Positions 54,872-63,694 of a stretch of DNA of 64,000 nucleotides are shown here, in pieces; the stretch's first letter is position 1; each line of letters opens with the position of its first letter. The position numbers and the translations under genes were made by a program. Source of the DNA: UBA4732 sp002404095 (GTDB lineage Bacteria > Planctomycetota > Planctomycetia > Gemmatales > Gemmataceae); the NCBI GenBank assembly GCA_036783645.1, contig DAIPWT010000002.1:85966-149965 (forward strand), read 5' to 3'. Below the pieces are notes generated by a model that was given only the letters and a program-made list of their open reading frames with translations, was not told the DNA's origin and made no database searches.

Positions 54872-55417
54872 CTATTTCGATAAATCCACGGGAAAAGTAT
54901 TGGCACCGGACTTCACGGTCAGACTCAGTCCGGAGGTCTTCGGGTCGGTGAACTTCTCCGGGATTTCCCGATATTTCGCCATATTGTCCTTCGCTTTTTG
55001 AATCCCCTCGTCTCGGCTCTTATTTATCGCCGCCATGCCAGCCACGGCCTCCGCCGGCATATCTTTCGGCACCGGCCCACCTCCTCCAGTCCCGTGGGTA
55101 GCCATGCTCTCCGGATTAGTATTCTTTAGCATTGGAAGGGACTCTGTCTTGATGTAAGCGGTTTCGACGGCAACCTTATTTTCGCCCGTGCCCACGTTCT
55201 CGGCCGTGTACTTGCCGTCTTCAATGTCGGCGGAGACGCCAGGCGGCCCGCTGGAGGGAGTAAAGGAAATCTTGCCGAGCGGCAGCGGTTTGCCGTCTGG
55301 CCCGGTGACGGTTCCCGAAACATTGCCTTTGCCACCGCAGCCGGTGGCGGTCCCAAGAAGGACAACCACGGCCCCGAAACAGGCCGCACGACGAATCGCG
55401 CTCCAGGGTAATCGCAT
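54872..55417 (-). CDS. Lipoprotein with carboxypeptidase-regulatory-like fold
   Basis: A 181-residue exported protein. The N-terminal signal ends in a lipobox, LLGTATGC, followed by a glycine spacer. A short immunoglobulin-like domain starts VSGTVTGPDGKPLPLGKI, the usual opening of planctomycete carboxypeptidase-regulatory-like proteins, and the rest is low in complexity. ATG 55417 follows GAGG. Such lipoproteins are commonly encoded next to DUF1559 pseudopilin-like genes, as here (downstream of the broken gene at 55503). Confidence 0.8.
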   Translation of the reverse strand: MRLPWSAIRRAACFGAVVVLLGTATGCGGKGNVSGTVTGPDGKPLPLGKISFTPSSGPPGVSADIEDGKYTAENVGTGENKVAVETAYIKTESLPMLKNTNPESMATHGTGGGGPVPKDMPAEAVAGMAAINKSRDEGIQKAKDNMAKYREIPEKFTDPKTSGLSLTVKSGANTFPVDLSK

Positions 55418-55452
55418 GAATGAACCTCGGTGATTATGTTTGAGAAGGAAAC

Positions 55453-55479
55453 GCGGCGGCCGCAGTATGCGGCCGCCGC
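55453..55479 (-). terminator. Hairpin after the DUF1559 gene
   Basis: An 11-bp GC-rich stem with a 5-base loop, 23 bases beyond the DUF1559 stop codon on the minus strand and before the lipoprotein start, followed on that strand by T/C-rich sequence. Confidence 0.6.
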
Positions 55480-55502
55480 CTACAGACGGGATGAAATCCT
55501 TA

Positions 55503-56525
55503 TTACCAGTCGCTCCCAAGCGGCTGGCCGTCGGACGGGTAACAGGCGTAGTACCATGTTTGCACGCTCACGCCCGTATTTACGCTCCGAACCGAGCCAT
55601 CTCCCATGCCAACCTGAATGCCGCTCGCGTTGAACGCGCTAGGCTGTTGCCATTGGCTGTTCGGAATCAACTTGGGGTTTGTGCCGGGCGAAATGAACGG
55701 GGGGGTGGGGCCGCTTACCGTCATGCCGGCGCCAAAGTAGGGCCGTCAGCGGCGCGAATCACGGCCGATCAGTTGGGTGGGGCCGCTTACCGTCATGCCG
55801 GCGCCAAAGTAGGGGCCCTGGCGGGCTCCGTTCGCCGGGTTGGGGGTGCCTTCCCACCAGCGGAAGTTATTCTGTGTGGCGGCCGGTCCACTAATGGCAT
55901 AACCCTCCGCGAAGAAGACAGTATTCGACAGGCCGTCGGTGATGCTGCCAGGGAACTTGGGGTGGTTGGTCCAGGTTCCGTTCGACTGCCACTGGGCTGG
56001 GTCTGACCCAGGCGGCGAGGTAAAGGTTTGCGCGTTGACGCGATAGCTGGTTTGGCCCCTCTGGTTGGATGCGGGGACGGTCGGGTCGTTCGGGGCGACG
56101 AAGGACTTTACACCGCGCGGTTTGTTTGCCCAATCCAATTGGTAGCCCAAGTAGCCGCCCCAGCTGGTGAGCGACGCTTCGTGGGTTGTTCCTGCCTCCA
56201 TGTAAGGCAGGATTTCGAGGAAGAGCGGACCCTCGCTTCCGCCCGGCTGGCCGCCCGGAGGGCCGCCATTCAAGCTTCCATTCCAGCCAGTCCCTTCAGC
56301 GTTGTAACCGCACGGCAATGTGCCATTCTGGGCGTCGGCAAAGCTGTGCAAGGCCAAAGTCATCTGCTTGAGGTTGTTGGTGCTGGAGATGCGGCCGGCG
56401 GCCTCGCGCACCTTTTGCACCGCAGGCAGCAACAGACCGATGAGGATGGCGATGATGGCGATCACCACCAACAGTTCGATGAGCGTGAAGCCGCGCCATC
56501 TTCGACCGAGACGAAATACTGGCAT
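55503..56525 (-). pseudogene. DUF1559 pseudopilin-like protein, interrupted by a duplication with a stop
   Basis: The frame begins MPVFRLGRRWRGFTLIELLV at 56525 (GGGAGGCG before it) with the type-IV-pilin-like N-terminus GFTLIELLVVIAIIAILIGL and the DUF1559 body. At 55746-55748 an in-frame TGA stops it. A 75-bp segment is the cause: 41 bases of the gene occur twice, 75 bases apart (about 55702-55742 and 55777-55815), with about 35 bases carrying the stop between the copies; removing 75 bp restores one continuous frame ending at 55503. The C-terminal piece has the expected GDGSVRSVNTGV end. It is either a recent disabling duplication or a misassembly. Confidence 0.82.
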
Positions 56526-56663
56526 TACGACGCCTCCCAGGACGAGAGAATGAGAAGAACAAAAAACACGACACGAAATGCGAACGCTTTGAGGGGAATC
56601 CCGACCACCGGCGATTGCGAGTCGTTCGGCCCACCAAGACTCCCGCAAGTCGATATCTATCCT

Positions 56664-56690
56664 TGTATACCTAGCGTCGGCCTATGTCAA
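56664..56690 (-). promoter_or_regulatory. Candidate sigma-70-type promoter of the DUF1559 gene
   Basis: On the minus strand a perfect TTGACA (56685-56690) is followed after 15 bases by TATACA (56664-56669), about 140 bases before the start codon. The spacing is shorter than the usual 17, so the assignment is tentative. Confidence 0.45.
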
Positions 56691-56730
56691 GGAAATACGG
56701 GCGCCGGTCACCGATTTTTTTTCTCCTCGT

Positions 56731-56763
56731 TCCTCGTTCCCACGCTCTGCGTGGGAACGAGGA
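56731..56763. repeat. Perfect hairpin, GTTCCCACGC type
   Basis: A 15-bp perfect stem with a TCT loop (CTCGTTCCCACGC / GCGTGGGAACGAG), a sequence known to recur in many bacterial genomes. It lies in the divergent region upstream of the DUF1559 gene and the MFS gene. Confidence 0.85.
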
Positions 56764-56788
56764 AATTGTCCGCGGGTGAGGATCTTTT

Positions 56789-57003
56789 ACTTGGGTGACT
56801 TTTACGTTGGGTGCCATGCTTTCGCGGCCCCTTTCGGAGCCGAGACAGCCGCGAAATCGCCGCGAAAGCATGTCTGCCGTCTCAGGCAGACATGCTTTCG
56901 CGGCGGCGCTTCCTGGGATTTCTCGCCCCGACGGAGGCCGCGAAAGCATGGCACCCGATTTCCTTTGTGGACTGCGCAGACGAGAAGAATTTTCCACCCA
57001 AGT
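56789..57003. repeat. Nested palindrome of about 215 bases
   Basis: Three levels of inverted repeat share one axis: 56859-56878 with 56885-56904 (20 bases, perfect), 56809-56829 with 56936-56956 (21 bases, perfect) and 56789-56797 with 56995-57003. The 13-base unit ATGCTTTCGCGGC occurs four times in alternating orientation. It fills most of the gap before the MFS gene. Confidence 0.85.
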
Positions 57004-57208
57004 ACCAGACGCACACCCATTGTCCGCCGTCCTCGGCATTTTTTGTTGGACAAACGCGAATCTCCGCTGCTACGATTCAATCCATTCTCCATACCGTAAG
57101 ATGCGTCTACGTCCCGACAACGGCGCATTGGCCGGCATGGGCTGTATTCTATCTCCCGATCCTACCCGGCAGGGCATGGGATCGTACCTGCAACGGAGCG
57201 ACTTAACA

Positions 57209-58933
57209 ATGGATCAGAAAGGCGACCAGTTCCAGGCCGGCCGCGGGGCCGGACCCGATGACGTTCAGACCAACAGGCCGGGCGCGATGCCGCCGCCGGG
57301 AAGTCCGTTGGCGACTTCGGTCGGCAATACACCCACGCGTAACCAGATGATTTTGTTTTGGGCCAGCTTCATGACGCTGATCGCCGCCGGCATTGGCTTT
57401 GCCGTCCGCGCCGGCATCCTGGCCGAGTGGGGCAAGCAGTTCGGCTTCACCCAGTTTGATTTGGGGAACATAACCGGGGCCGGATTGTGGGGATTTCCCA
57501 TCGCCATTATCCCTCTTAGCTTCGTCGCCGATCGAGTGGGCTATAAACCGCTCATGGTTCTGGCCTTCCTGCTCCACGTCGGCTCGGCCGTCGTCACCCT
57601 CGCGGCCACCTACGTCTATACCGCTTATGGCCATGACGCCGCTTTCCGGTGCCTCTATTGGGGTACTTTTATCTTCTCCCTGGGCAACGGCGCCTGCGAA
57701 GCGGTTATCAATCCGCTGACGGCCACACTGTTTCCCCGCGCGAAAACCCACTGGCTGAATATTCTCCACGCCGGCTGGCCGGGCGGACTGATCCTCGGCG
57801 CCATTATCGTGCTGGGGTTTGGCTACCTCGACCAGACTCCCATCGGCCACGTCCGCTGGGAGGTCCTCATGGGAATTTTCCTCATCCCGACTTTGATCTA
57901 CGGTGTGATGATGATTCCGCGCACCTTCCCGCACTCGGAAGCCAAGGCCGCCGGCGTACCGTTTGCGACCATGCTGCTGGAGTTCGCCTCGCCGATCCTG
58001 CTCTTCTTGTTCCTGCTGCACGCGATGGTCGGCTACGTGGAACTCGGCACCGACAGCTGGATCACCAACATCACCGGCACCATCCTGAGGTATCCAGCCT
58101 ACGGCGTGATGCTGTTCATCTGGACTTCGGGCCTGATGTTCCTGCTGCGCTTTTGCGCCGGCCCCATCGTTCACAAGATTTCCCCGCTGGGCCTGCTCTT
58201 CTGTAGCGCGGTGCTGGGCTGCGTCGGCTTGACGATGCTCGGCATGGGGCCGACCACGGGGGCTTACGTCATTGTGTTCTACATCCTGGCGGCCACGATC
58301 TACGGCCTCGGTAAGACGTTCTTTTGGCCGACCATGCTTGGCGTCGTATCGGAGCGCTTTCCCAAGGGCGGTGCCATTACTCTCGGCCTCACAGGCGCCG
58401 TTGGTATGCTTTCGGCCGGTCTGCTCGGCGGTCCCGCCATTGGTTACCAGCAGGATTCTTTCGCCATTCAGAACCTGCAGCAAACGGACGACGCGGCCTA
58501 CAGCCGTTACAAATCGGCGACGGCTGAACAATTCCTGGTTTTCCCGGAGATTCATGGGCTGGACAACTCCAAGTTGGCCACGCTCAACGCGGAGCCGAGC
58601 GGGTCGAACATTGAGGAAGACGTCGCCAATCTCGAAAAGGCGGGCCGGAAGCTCTCCGACGACAAAAACCTTGAGAGCCTCAACAACTGGTGGCAGACGG
58701 AGGCCAAGTCCCATGCGGAAGCGGACAAGCCGCCGGTCGATAGCGCCCGCCTTTTCGGAGGTAAAATGGCGCTGACGTACACGGCAGTGGTGCCGGCCAT
58801 GATGGCGATTGGCTATCTGATCCTGATTATTTACTTCTGGACGCGCGGCGGCTATCAGGCCGAAGTGCTGCTCGAACATAAGGCCAACGACGAGCAATTC
58901 ACCGGCGGCGTTGAGGGGCCGGCGGATATGTAG
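57209..58933 (+). CDS. MFS transporter (sugar/nucleoside-type)
   Basis: A protein of about 574 residues with roughly 12 membrane helices. After a 45-residue soluble N-terminus, TM1-TM2 contain GNITGAGLWGFPIAIIPLSF and the loop VADRVGYKPLM, the MFS signature-A equivalent. A hydrophilic loop of about 100 residues (near 405-520) lies before the last helix, larger than usual. The ATG at 57209 with GGAG upstream is chosen; the frame extends to 56795 but that part is palindrome DNA. Substrate unknown; a sugar or nucleoside is likely by family. Confidence 0.82.
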   Translation: MDQKGDQFQAGRGAGPDDVQTNRPGAMPPPGSPLATSVGNTPTRNQMILFWASFMTLIAAGIGFAVRAGILAEWGKQFGFTQFDLGNITGAGLWGFPIAIIPLSFVADRVGYKPLMVLAFLLHVGSAVVTLAATYVYTAYGHDAAFRCLYWGTFIFSLGNGACEAVINPLTATLFPRAKTHWLNILHAGWPGGLILGAIIVLGFGYLDQTPIGHVRWEVLMGIFLIPTLIYGVMMIPRTFPHSEAKAAGVPFATMLLEFASPILLFLFLLHAMVGYVELGTDSWITNITGTILRYPAYGVMLFIWTSGLMFLLRFCAGPIVHKISPLGLLFCSAVLGCVGLTMLGMGPTTGAYVIVFYILAATIYGLGKTFFWPTMLGVVSERFPKGGAITLGLTGAVGMLSAGLLGGPAIGYQQDSFAIQNLQQTDDAAYSRYKSATAEQFLVFPEIHGLDNSKLATLNAEPSGSNIEEDVANLEKAGRKLSDDKNLESLNNWWQTEAKSHAEADKPPVDSARLFGGKMALTYTAVVPAMMAIGYLILIIYFWTRGGYQAEVLLEHKANDEQFTGGVEGPADM

Positions 58934-58946
58934 ATGATAAGACTTA

Positions 58947-58982
58947 TAGGACTTATAGGACTTATAAGTCCTATAAGTCCTA
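58947..58982. repeat. Perfect 36-bp palindrome, TATAAGTCC family
   Basis: A loopless perfect palindrome made of TAGGACTTA units, 14 bases after the MFS stop codon. Relative of 27886-27915; here both neighbouring genes are on plus. Confidence 0.9.
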
Positions 58983-59016
58983 AAAGGACTCACTACCACC
59001 TTCCACGGAATCCGTC

Positions 59017-59799
59017 ATGGCGCCGCGCACCTTTACTTTTCTCGGCACCGGCACGTCGGTCGGCGTACCCATGATCGGTTGCGACTGCGCGGTCTGTCAA
59101 TCGACCAATCCGCGTAATCATCGCTATCGTTGCGCCGTCCTCGTCCAGACGCCGCAGGGCAACCTGCTTATCGACACCCCGCCCGAGCTTCGTCTGCAAC
59201 TGCTGCGCGAGCGCGTCCGCATGGTCCACGCCGTGCTGTTCACCCACTATCACGCCGACCATTTGTTTGGCCTGGATGATCTGCGGCCGATACCGCGTTT
59301 GCTGGGCGGGCCAGTGCCGCTGTACTGCGCCGCCGAGGTCGAAGCCAAAATACGCACGACGTTTTCCTACGCCTTCGGCCCGGCCGCTCAGGAGACATCG
59401 TCGGCCGGCTATCTGCCCAAGCTGATCTTCCGCCGCATCACGGCCGATCCGTTCACCGTCCTCGGCGAGCAAGTCACGCCGATCCCACTCGTCCACGCCC
59501 ATTTCGACGTTTTCGGCTTCCGCATCGGCGACGTCGCCTACTGCACCGATGTCAACGAAATCCCGCGCGACAGCTTGAAACGATTGGAGGGATTGCGCGT
59601 GCTGGTGTTGGACGCGCTGCGGCCTCGACCCCATGCCGGCCATTTCGGACTCGACCAGGCGCTTGACGTGATCGAACGGCTGCGGCCCGAACAAGCCTAT
59701 CTGACGCACACGAGCCACGAACTGGAATACGAAGCGACCAACGCCCGCCTGCCGTCCAACGTGCGCATGGCCTACGACGGTTTACAATTCCCGTTTTAA
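59017..59799 (+). CDS. Metallo-beta-lactamase-fold hydrolase (PhnP-like)
   Basis: A 260-residue protein. FLGTGTSVGVPMIGCDC at the start and THYHADHLFGLDDLR (about 76-90) give the HxHxDH metal motif; further ligands lie in HAHFDVFGF and DALRPRPHAGH, with a final HTSHELEYE. This matches the PhnP/RNase-Z-like phosphodiesterase group, which acts on cyclic or nucleic phosphodiesters; the substrate here is unknown. The four cysteines (CDCAVCQS-like) suit an additional zinc site as in PhnP. It precedes the UDP-sugar pyrophosphorylase gene by 17 bases and may be co-transcribed. Confidence 0.87.
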   Translation: MAPRTFTFLGTGTSVGVPMIGCDCAVCQSTNPRNHRYRCAVLVQTPQGNLLIDTPPELRLQLLRERVRMVHAVLFTHYHADHLFGLDDLRPIPRLLGGPVPLYCAAEVEAKIRTTFSYAFGPAAQETSSAGYLPKLIFRRITADPFTVLGEQVTPIPLVHAHFDVFGFRIGDVAYCTDVNEIPRDSLKRLEGLRVLVLDALRPRPHAGHFGLDQALDVIERLRPEQAYLTHTSHELEYEATNARLPSNVRMAYDGLQFPF

Positions 59800-59816
59800 T
59801 TACCCGGAGGCGCCCA

Positions 59817-61214
59817 ATGCCGGCCGTTCCCGACGATCTCCTGAAACGTCTTCGATCCGCTGGCCAGGAACACGTTCTTCGCTGGTGGGACCGCTTATCA
59901 GAGGACGAACGCCGGGAACTTACAGGCCAACTTCAATCGCTCGACCTCGACGAGTTGGCTCGCCTTTTCGCGCAGCGTGATCACGTCTACACGCCGCCGG
60001 CGATGGAAGCGATCCAGCCGGTGCCGGTGGTCCCGGCGGATTCGCCCGACAATCCGCGCTATCGACGACTCGGCGAGGAGGCGTTGCGGCGCGGCGAGGT
60101 CGCCGTGCTGGTGGTCGCCGGCGGCCAAGGCACTCGCCTCGGTTTCGATTACCCGAAGGGTCTCTTTCCCATCGGCCCCGTCAGCGACAAAAGCCTTTTC
60201 CAGATCCACGCTGAGAAGGTGTTAGCAATACGCCGGCGCTACGGCGCCGCCGTGCCACTACTGGTCATGACGAGCCAGGCAACGCACGCGCCGACGGAAG
60301 AGTTCTTCGCCGAAAGCCATTATTTCGGATTGCCGAAGGAGGATGTACATTTCTTTCGTCAGGGGACGATGCCCGCTTTGGACCTCGCCACGGGCAAGCT
60401 GCTGATGGAGGCGCCCGGACGGCTGTTCCTCAGCCCCGACGGCCACGGCGGCACACTGACCGCCCTGGCCTCCAGCGGCCTATTGGCGCAGTTACAGGCA
60501 AAAGGCATCCGTCATATCTTTTATTTCCAGGTGGACAACCCGCTCGTGAAAGTCGCCGACCCGACGTTTCTCGGCGGTCACATAGACAAGCGTTCCGAGG
60601 CGTCGTCGCGCGTCATTCCCAAGCTAGGGCCGACCGACAAGCTGGGCAATTTCGTACAGCTCGACGGCCGCTGCTCCATGATCGAGTACTCCGATCTGCC
60701 ATTGGAAATGGCGCAGCAGACGGGCGACAACGGCCGGCTGCGTCTGTGGGCGGGCAGCCCCGCAATCCACTTCTTCGACGTGGATTTCCTGACACGCATG
60801 ACGACGGGCGCCGGGATGATTCCCCTTCATGTCGCGCGCAAGAAAGTACCTTACCTTGATGAGACGGGCCGAACCGCGAAACCGCAGGCGGAAAATGCGC
60901 TGAAGTTTGAGCGCTTCATCTTCGACGTGCTGCCGTTGGCCGAGCGCTGGGCGGTGGTAGAGACGAGCCGTCGTGAGGAGTTCGCCCCGCTCAAGAATGC
61001 GACGGGCGACGACTCGCCAAAGACGGCGAAGCAGGCGATCAGCGACCTCGCCGGAGACTGGTTGGAAGCGGCGGGCGTTGAGATTCCGAAGCGGCCGGAT
61101 GGGGGTGCGGTGGTCGCGCTGGAAATCAGTCCGCTATTCGCGTTGGACTCGGAGGAGTTGGCCGCGAAGGTGGACCGCGACGCAAAGATTGACGGACCGC
61201 GCTACTTCGAGTAA
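59817..61214 (+). CDS. UDP-sugar pyrophosphorylase (UAP/UGP type, eukaryote-like)
   Basis: A 465-residue nucleotidyltransferase forming UDP-sugars from UTP and sugar-1-phosphate. The nucleotide-binding block VVAGGQGTRLGFDYPKG (about 100-116), NPLVKVADPTFLG, and ENALKFERFIFDVLP with EFAPLKNATGDDSPKT follow the eukaryotic UDP-N-acetylglucosamine pyrophosphorylase (UAP1) pattern rather than bacterial GlmU. UDP-GlcNAc is the likely product, UDP-GalNAc or UDP-Glc possible. It lies in a plus-strand series with a GDP-mannose enzyme and may supply precursors for the polysaccharide locus. Confidence 0.88.
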   Translation: MPAVPDDLLKRLRSAGQEHVLRWWDRLSEDERRELTGQLQSLDLDELARLFAQRDHVYTPPAMEAIQPVPVVPADSPDNPRYRRLGEEALRRGEVAVLVVAGGQGTRLGFDYPKGLFPIGPVSDKSLFQIHAEKVLAIRRRYGAAVPLLVMTSQATHAPTEEFFAESHYFGLPKEDVHFFRQGTMPALDLATGKLLMEAPGRLFLSPDGHGGTLTALASSGLLAQLQAKGIRHIFYFQVDNPLVKVADPTFLGGHIDKRSEASSRVIPKLGPTDKLGNFVQLDGRCSMIEYSDLPLEMAQQTGDNGRLRLWAGSPAIHFFDVDFLTRMTTGAGMIPLHVARKKVPYLDETGRTAKPQAENALKFERFIFDVLPLAERWAVVETSRREEFAPLKNATGDDSPKTAKQAISDLAGDWLEAAGVEIPKRPDGGAVVALEISPLFALDSEELAAKVDRDAKIDGPRYFE

Positions 61215-61225
61215 CTAATGTCCAT

Positions 61226-61265
61226 TGTTTAGCCGCGACCCGAAGGGGAGCGCGGCGCCTTCGGG
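61226..61265. repeat. Incomplete TTTAGCCGCGACCC element
   Basis: Left arm (GTTTAGCCGCGACCCGAAGG) complete, followed by only a short partial right arm (CCTTCGGGG). It ends about 10 bases before the start codon of the mannose-1-phosphate guanylyltransferase gene, so it forms the leader of that gene. Confidence 0.75.
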
Positions 61266-61275
61266 GAAGAGAAAG

Positions 61276-62355
61276 ATGTTGCACGCGGTAATAATGGCGG
61301 GAGGCGGCGGTACACGGTTCTGGCCGCGCAGTCGCAAAGCGCGGCCGAAGCAATTCCTGACGTTGGCCGGCGACCGTTCACTGCTGCAGATGGCGATGGA
61401 CCGCATCGAAGCGCTAGCGCCGCCCGAACGCACCTGGGTCATAACCGGCGAAGCCTACCGCGCCGAAACAGCGAAGCAATTACCCGCCCTGCCGGCCGAC
61501 CGCATCGTCGGTGAGCCGTGCGGCCGCGACACTGCCCCTTGCATCGGCCTCGGAGCCGCTTTGATCGCCCGCGACGACCCCGACGCCGTGATGCTCACGA
61601 CGCCGGCCGATCACGTCATCGAGCCGGTACAGGAGTTTCGCCGCGCCGTGTTGGCCGCCGTGCAGACGGCCGGAGAACATCCGTCCGCCCTCGTCACGTT
61701 CGGCATCCCGCCGACGTTCCCTTCCACCGGCTATGGCTACATCCACCGCGGCGCCGAGGCGTCCAGCCGCAACGGCATTAGCATGTGCCGCGTGCGCGGC
61801 TTCCGTGAAAAGCCGAACGCCGACCTGGCCGAGCGTTTCGTCGTCTCCGGCGAATACTTCTGGAATAGCGGCATCTTCGTATGGAAGGCCGCCGCGGTGC
61901 TGGCCCAGTTGCGCGAGCAAAGGCCGGCCCTGTACGCCGCGGTCCAGCGCATCGCCGACGCCTGGGCGGGGCCGAACCGACAGGCCGTATTGCGATCTGA
62001 ATATGAGGCGATGGAAAAAGTTAGCATCGACTTCGCGGTGATGGAACACGCCCCGGAAGTGTTGGTTGCGCAGGCGCCGTACCGCTGGGACGATGTGGGC
62101 AGTTGGCTGGCGCTGGAGCGAATGAACCCGCAAGACGCTGACGGTAACACGGTGCTGGGCGAGTTTTGCGGCGTGAATACGAAGGGCTGCGTGATCGTCG
62201 GCGACGCCGGTCGGATGATCGGCACGATCGGCGTGGAAAACCTGCTTATCATTCAGGACGGCGACGCGACTCTCGTGGCCGACCGCCGCGAAGAGAGCGC
62301 GGTCAAAAAGTTGGTGGAACTATTGCAACAAAAGAGGTTGGAAAAATACTTATAA
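61276..62355 (+). CDS. manC: Mannose-1-phosphate guanylyltransferase
   Basis: A 359-residue nucleotidyltransferase making GDP-mannose from GTP and mannose-1-phosphate. MAGGGGTRFWPRSRKARPKQ (about 7-26), TPADHVI and FREKPNADLAERFV are typical. The C-terminal phosphomannose-isomerase domain of long ManC proteins is absent; the short monofunctional form is common in planctomycetes. ATG 61276 is used because the family start is MLHAVIMAGG; the frame extends further into the palindromic element, which is rejected. GDP-mannose may feed the polysaccharide locus. The RuvX frame begins 15 bases later. Confidence 0.9.
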   Translation: MLHAVIMAGGGGTRFWPRSRKARPKQFLTLAGDRSLLQMAMDRIEALAPPERTWVITGEAYRAETAKQLPALPADRIVGEPCGRDTAPCIGLGAALIARDDPDAVMLTTPADHVIEPVQEFRRAVLAAVQTAGEHPSALVTFGIPPTFPSTGYGYIHRGAEASSRNGISMCRVRGFREKPNADLAERFVVSGEYFWNSGIFVWKAAAVLAQLREQRPALYAAVQRIADAWAGPNRQAVLRSEYEAMEKVSIDFAVMEHAPEVLVAQAPYRWDDVGSWLALERMNPQDADGNTVLGEFCGVNTKGCVIVGDAGRMIGTIGVENLLIIQDGDATLVADRREESAVKKLVELLQQKRLEKYL

Positions 62356-62369
62356 CATCCGCCGGCCGC

Positions 62370-62807
62370 TTGCTGGGCGTGGACTTCGGCGACGTGCGCG
62401 TCGGCTTGGCGATCAGCGACCCGGATCGCAAGATCGCCTTTCCGCTGGCGACGTACACGCGCCAGGGCCGGGAGCGCGACGCCGCCTATTTTCGCGCCGT
62501 CGTCGTAGAGGAAATGGTCGCCGCCCTTGTGATCGGCCTGCCCGTGCATCTCAACGGCAGCGAAGGACAGAAAGCGATGGCCGCCCGCGCCTTCGGCGCC
62601 TGGCTGACGGAGACGACCGGCCTTTCCACGACGTTCTGGGACGAGCGCTTCACGACGGTCGAGGCGGAGTCGGCGTTGTGGGCGGCGGGGCTGACGCACA
62701 AACAGCGCAAGGCCCGCCGTGACAAGGTGGCGGCACAGATCTTCTTGCAAGCGTACTTGGACGCCGGTTGCCCGACCGACCCCGTGGCGGGGCCGCTGGA
62801 AGGCTGA
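62370..62807 (+). CDS. ruvX: Putative pre-16S rRNA nuclease RuvX (YqgF family)
   Basis: A protein of about 145 residues. RLLGVDFGDVRVGLAISD, IGLPVHLNGSEG, DERFTTVEAESAL and RRDKVAAQIFLQAYLD are the conserved YqgF/RuvX blocks with the acidic residues of the RNase-H-like fold. The start is uncertain: no ATG occurs after the ManC stop, so the TTG at 62370 is taken, giving the normal family length; a longer frame starting at 62166 would overlap ManC and is rejected. The protein probably matures 16S rRNA, and it is essential in many bacteria. Confidence 0.82.
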   Translation: MLGVDFGDVRVGLAISDPDRKIAFPLATYTRQGRERDAAYFRAVVVEEMVAALVIGLPVHLNGSEGQKAMAARAFGAWLTETTGLSTTFWDERFTTVEAESALWAAGLTHKQRKARRDKVAAQIFLQAYLDAGCPTDPVAGPLEG

Positions 62808-62838
62808 TCGTAAAACCCTCTCTAAAGGAAACTTCACC

Positions 62839-63627
62839 ATGAAACCATTAGCCGTCGCTCTGCTCGCCGGCGCCATACTGGCCATTGCGCCGCTTTGCGC
62901 GCTCGGCCAACCGAAAGAAGGGACGCGGGACATGCTTGAAAAAAAGACCTACACGGACGCCGACGGCAAAACGCTGCCGTTCCGGCTGTTGAAACCGTTA
63001 AACTACAATCCGAAGGAGAAATATCCGCTGGTCGTGTTCCTGCACGGCGCCGGCGAGCGCGGCGACGACAACGACAAGCAACTCGTTCATGGCGTGCCGG
63101 AGTTTTTGACGCCGGAGACCCGCAAGGACTATCCCTGTTTCCTGATCGCCCCGCAGTGCCCGGACGGCAAAAAGTGGGTCGAGGTGGACTGGGGCGCGGA
63201 GTCGCACGAGCAGCCGAAAGAGCCGTCGGAGCCGATGCGGCTGACGCTGGGCCTGATCGACCAAATGCGGAAGGACTACCCGATCGACGCCAAGCGAATA
63301 TACGTAACGGGCCTGTCAATGGGCGGCTACGGCACATGGGACGTTATCGCGCGGAAGCCGGACCTGTTCGCGGCAGCTGTGCCTATCTGCGGCGGCGCTG
63401 ACGAAACGACAGCAACGAAGATCGTTAAAATCTCAATCTGGGCGTTTCACGGCGCGCAGGATCCGGCGGTGAGAGTGACCCGGACTCGTCACATGATCGC
63501 GGCGCTCAAGAAAGGGGGCGGCGAACCGAAGTACACGGAGTATCCCGACGAGGGCCACGCTTCCTGGGTTCCGGCGTACAAAGACGCGGCGATGATGAAA
63601 TGGCTGTTCGCGCAGAAGAAGGAATAA
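62839..63627 (+). CDS. Secreted alpha/beta hydrolase (PHB-depolymerase/esterase type)
   Basis: A 262-residue protein with a signal peptide (about 1-22). The alpha/beta-hydrolase core shows VVFLHGAGERGDD, the nucleophile elbow GLSMGGYGTWD, an acid in AFHGAQDPAV and a His in DEGHASW, so the triad is complete. The layout fits the esterase/PHB-depolymerase-like group common in planctomycetes, often active on polysaccharide esters or feruloyl groups. AAAGGA precedes the ATG at 62839. It is not linked to other genes here. Confidence 0.85.
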   Translation: MKPLAVALLAGAILAIAPLCALGQPKEGTRDMLEKKTYTDADGKTLPFRLLKPLNYNPKEKYPLVVFLHGAGERGDDNDKQLVHGVPEFLTPETRKDYPCFLIAPQCPDGKKWVEVDWGAESHEQPKEPSEPMRLTLGLIDQMRKDYPIDAKRIYVTGLSMGGYGTWDVIARKPDLFAAAVPICGGADETTATKIVKISIWAFHGAQDPAVRVTRTRHMIAALKKGGGEPKYTEYPDEGHASWVPAYKDAAMMKWLFAQKKE

Positions 63628-63694
63628 GCGAGGGGCGGCCCGATATAATGGTTATCGAGCCGTCGCACCGTAAACCTTTTGGAAAGGGCGAACC

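Noticed and set aside
55503..55724. A separate 73-codon gene
   Set aside because: It is the C-terminal part of the interrupted DUF1559 gene in the same frame.
55746..55748. In-frame TGA in the DUF1559 gene as a selenocysteine codon
   Set aside because: The TGA sits in the 75-bp duplicated insert; no selenocysteine context is seen, and removing the insert restores the frame.
56795..57208. N-terminal extension of the MFS frame
   Set aside because: The extension is translated from the nested palindrome; the ATG at 57209 has a ribosome-binding site and begins the family sequence.
62166..62369. Longer RuvX starting inside manC
   Set aside because: The added residues are Arg-rich shadow sequence of manC; RuvX family similarity begins at 62370.
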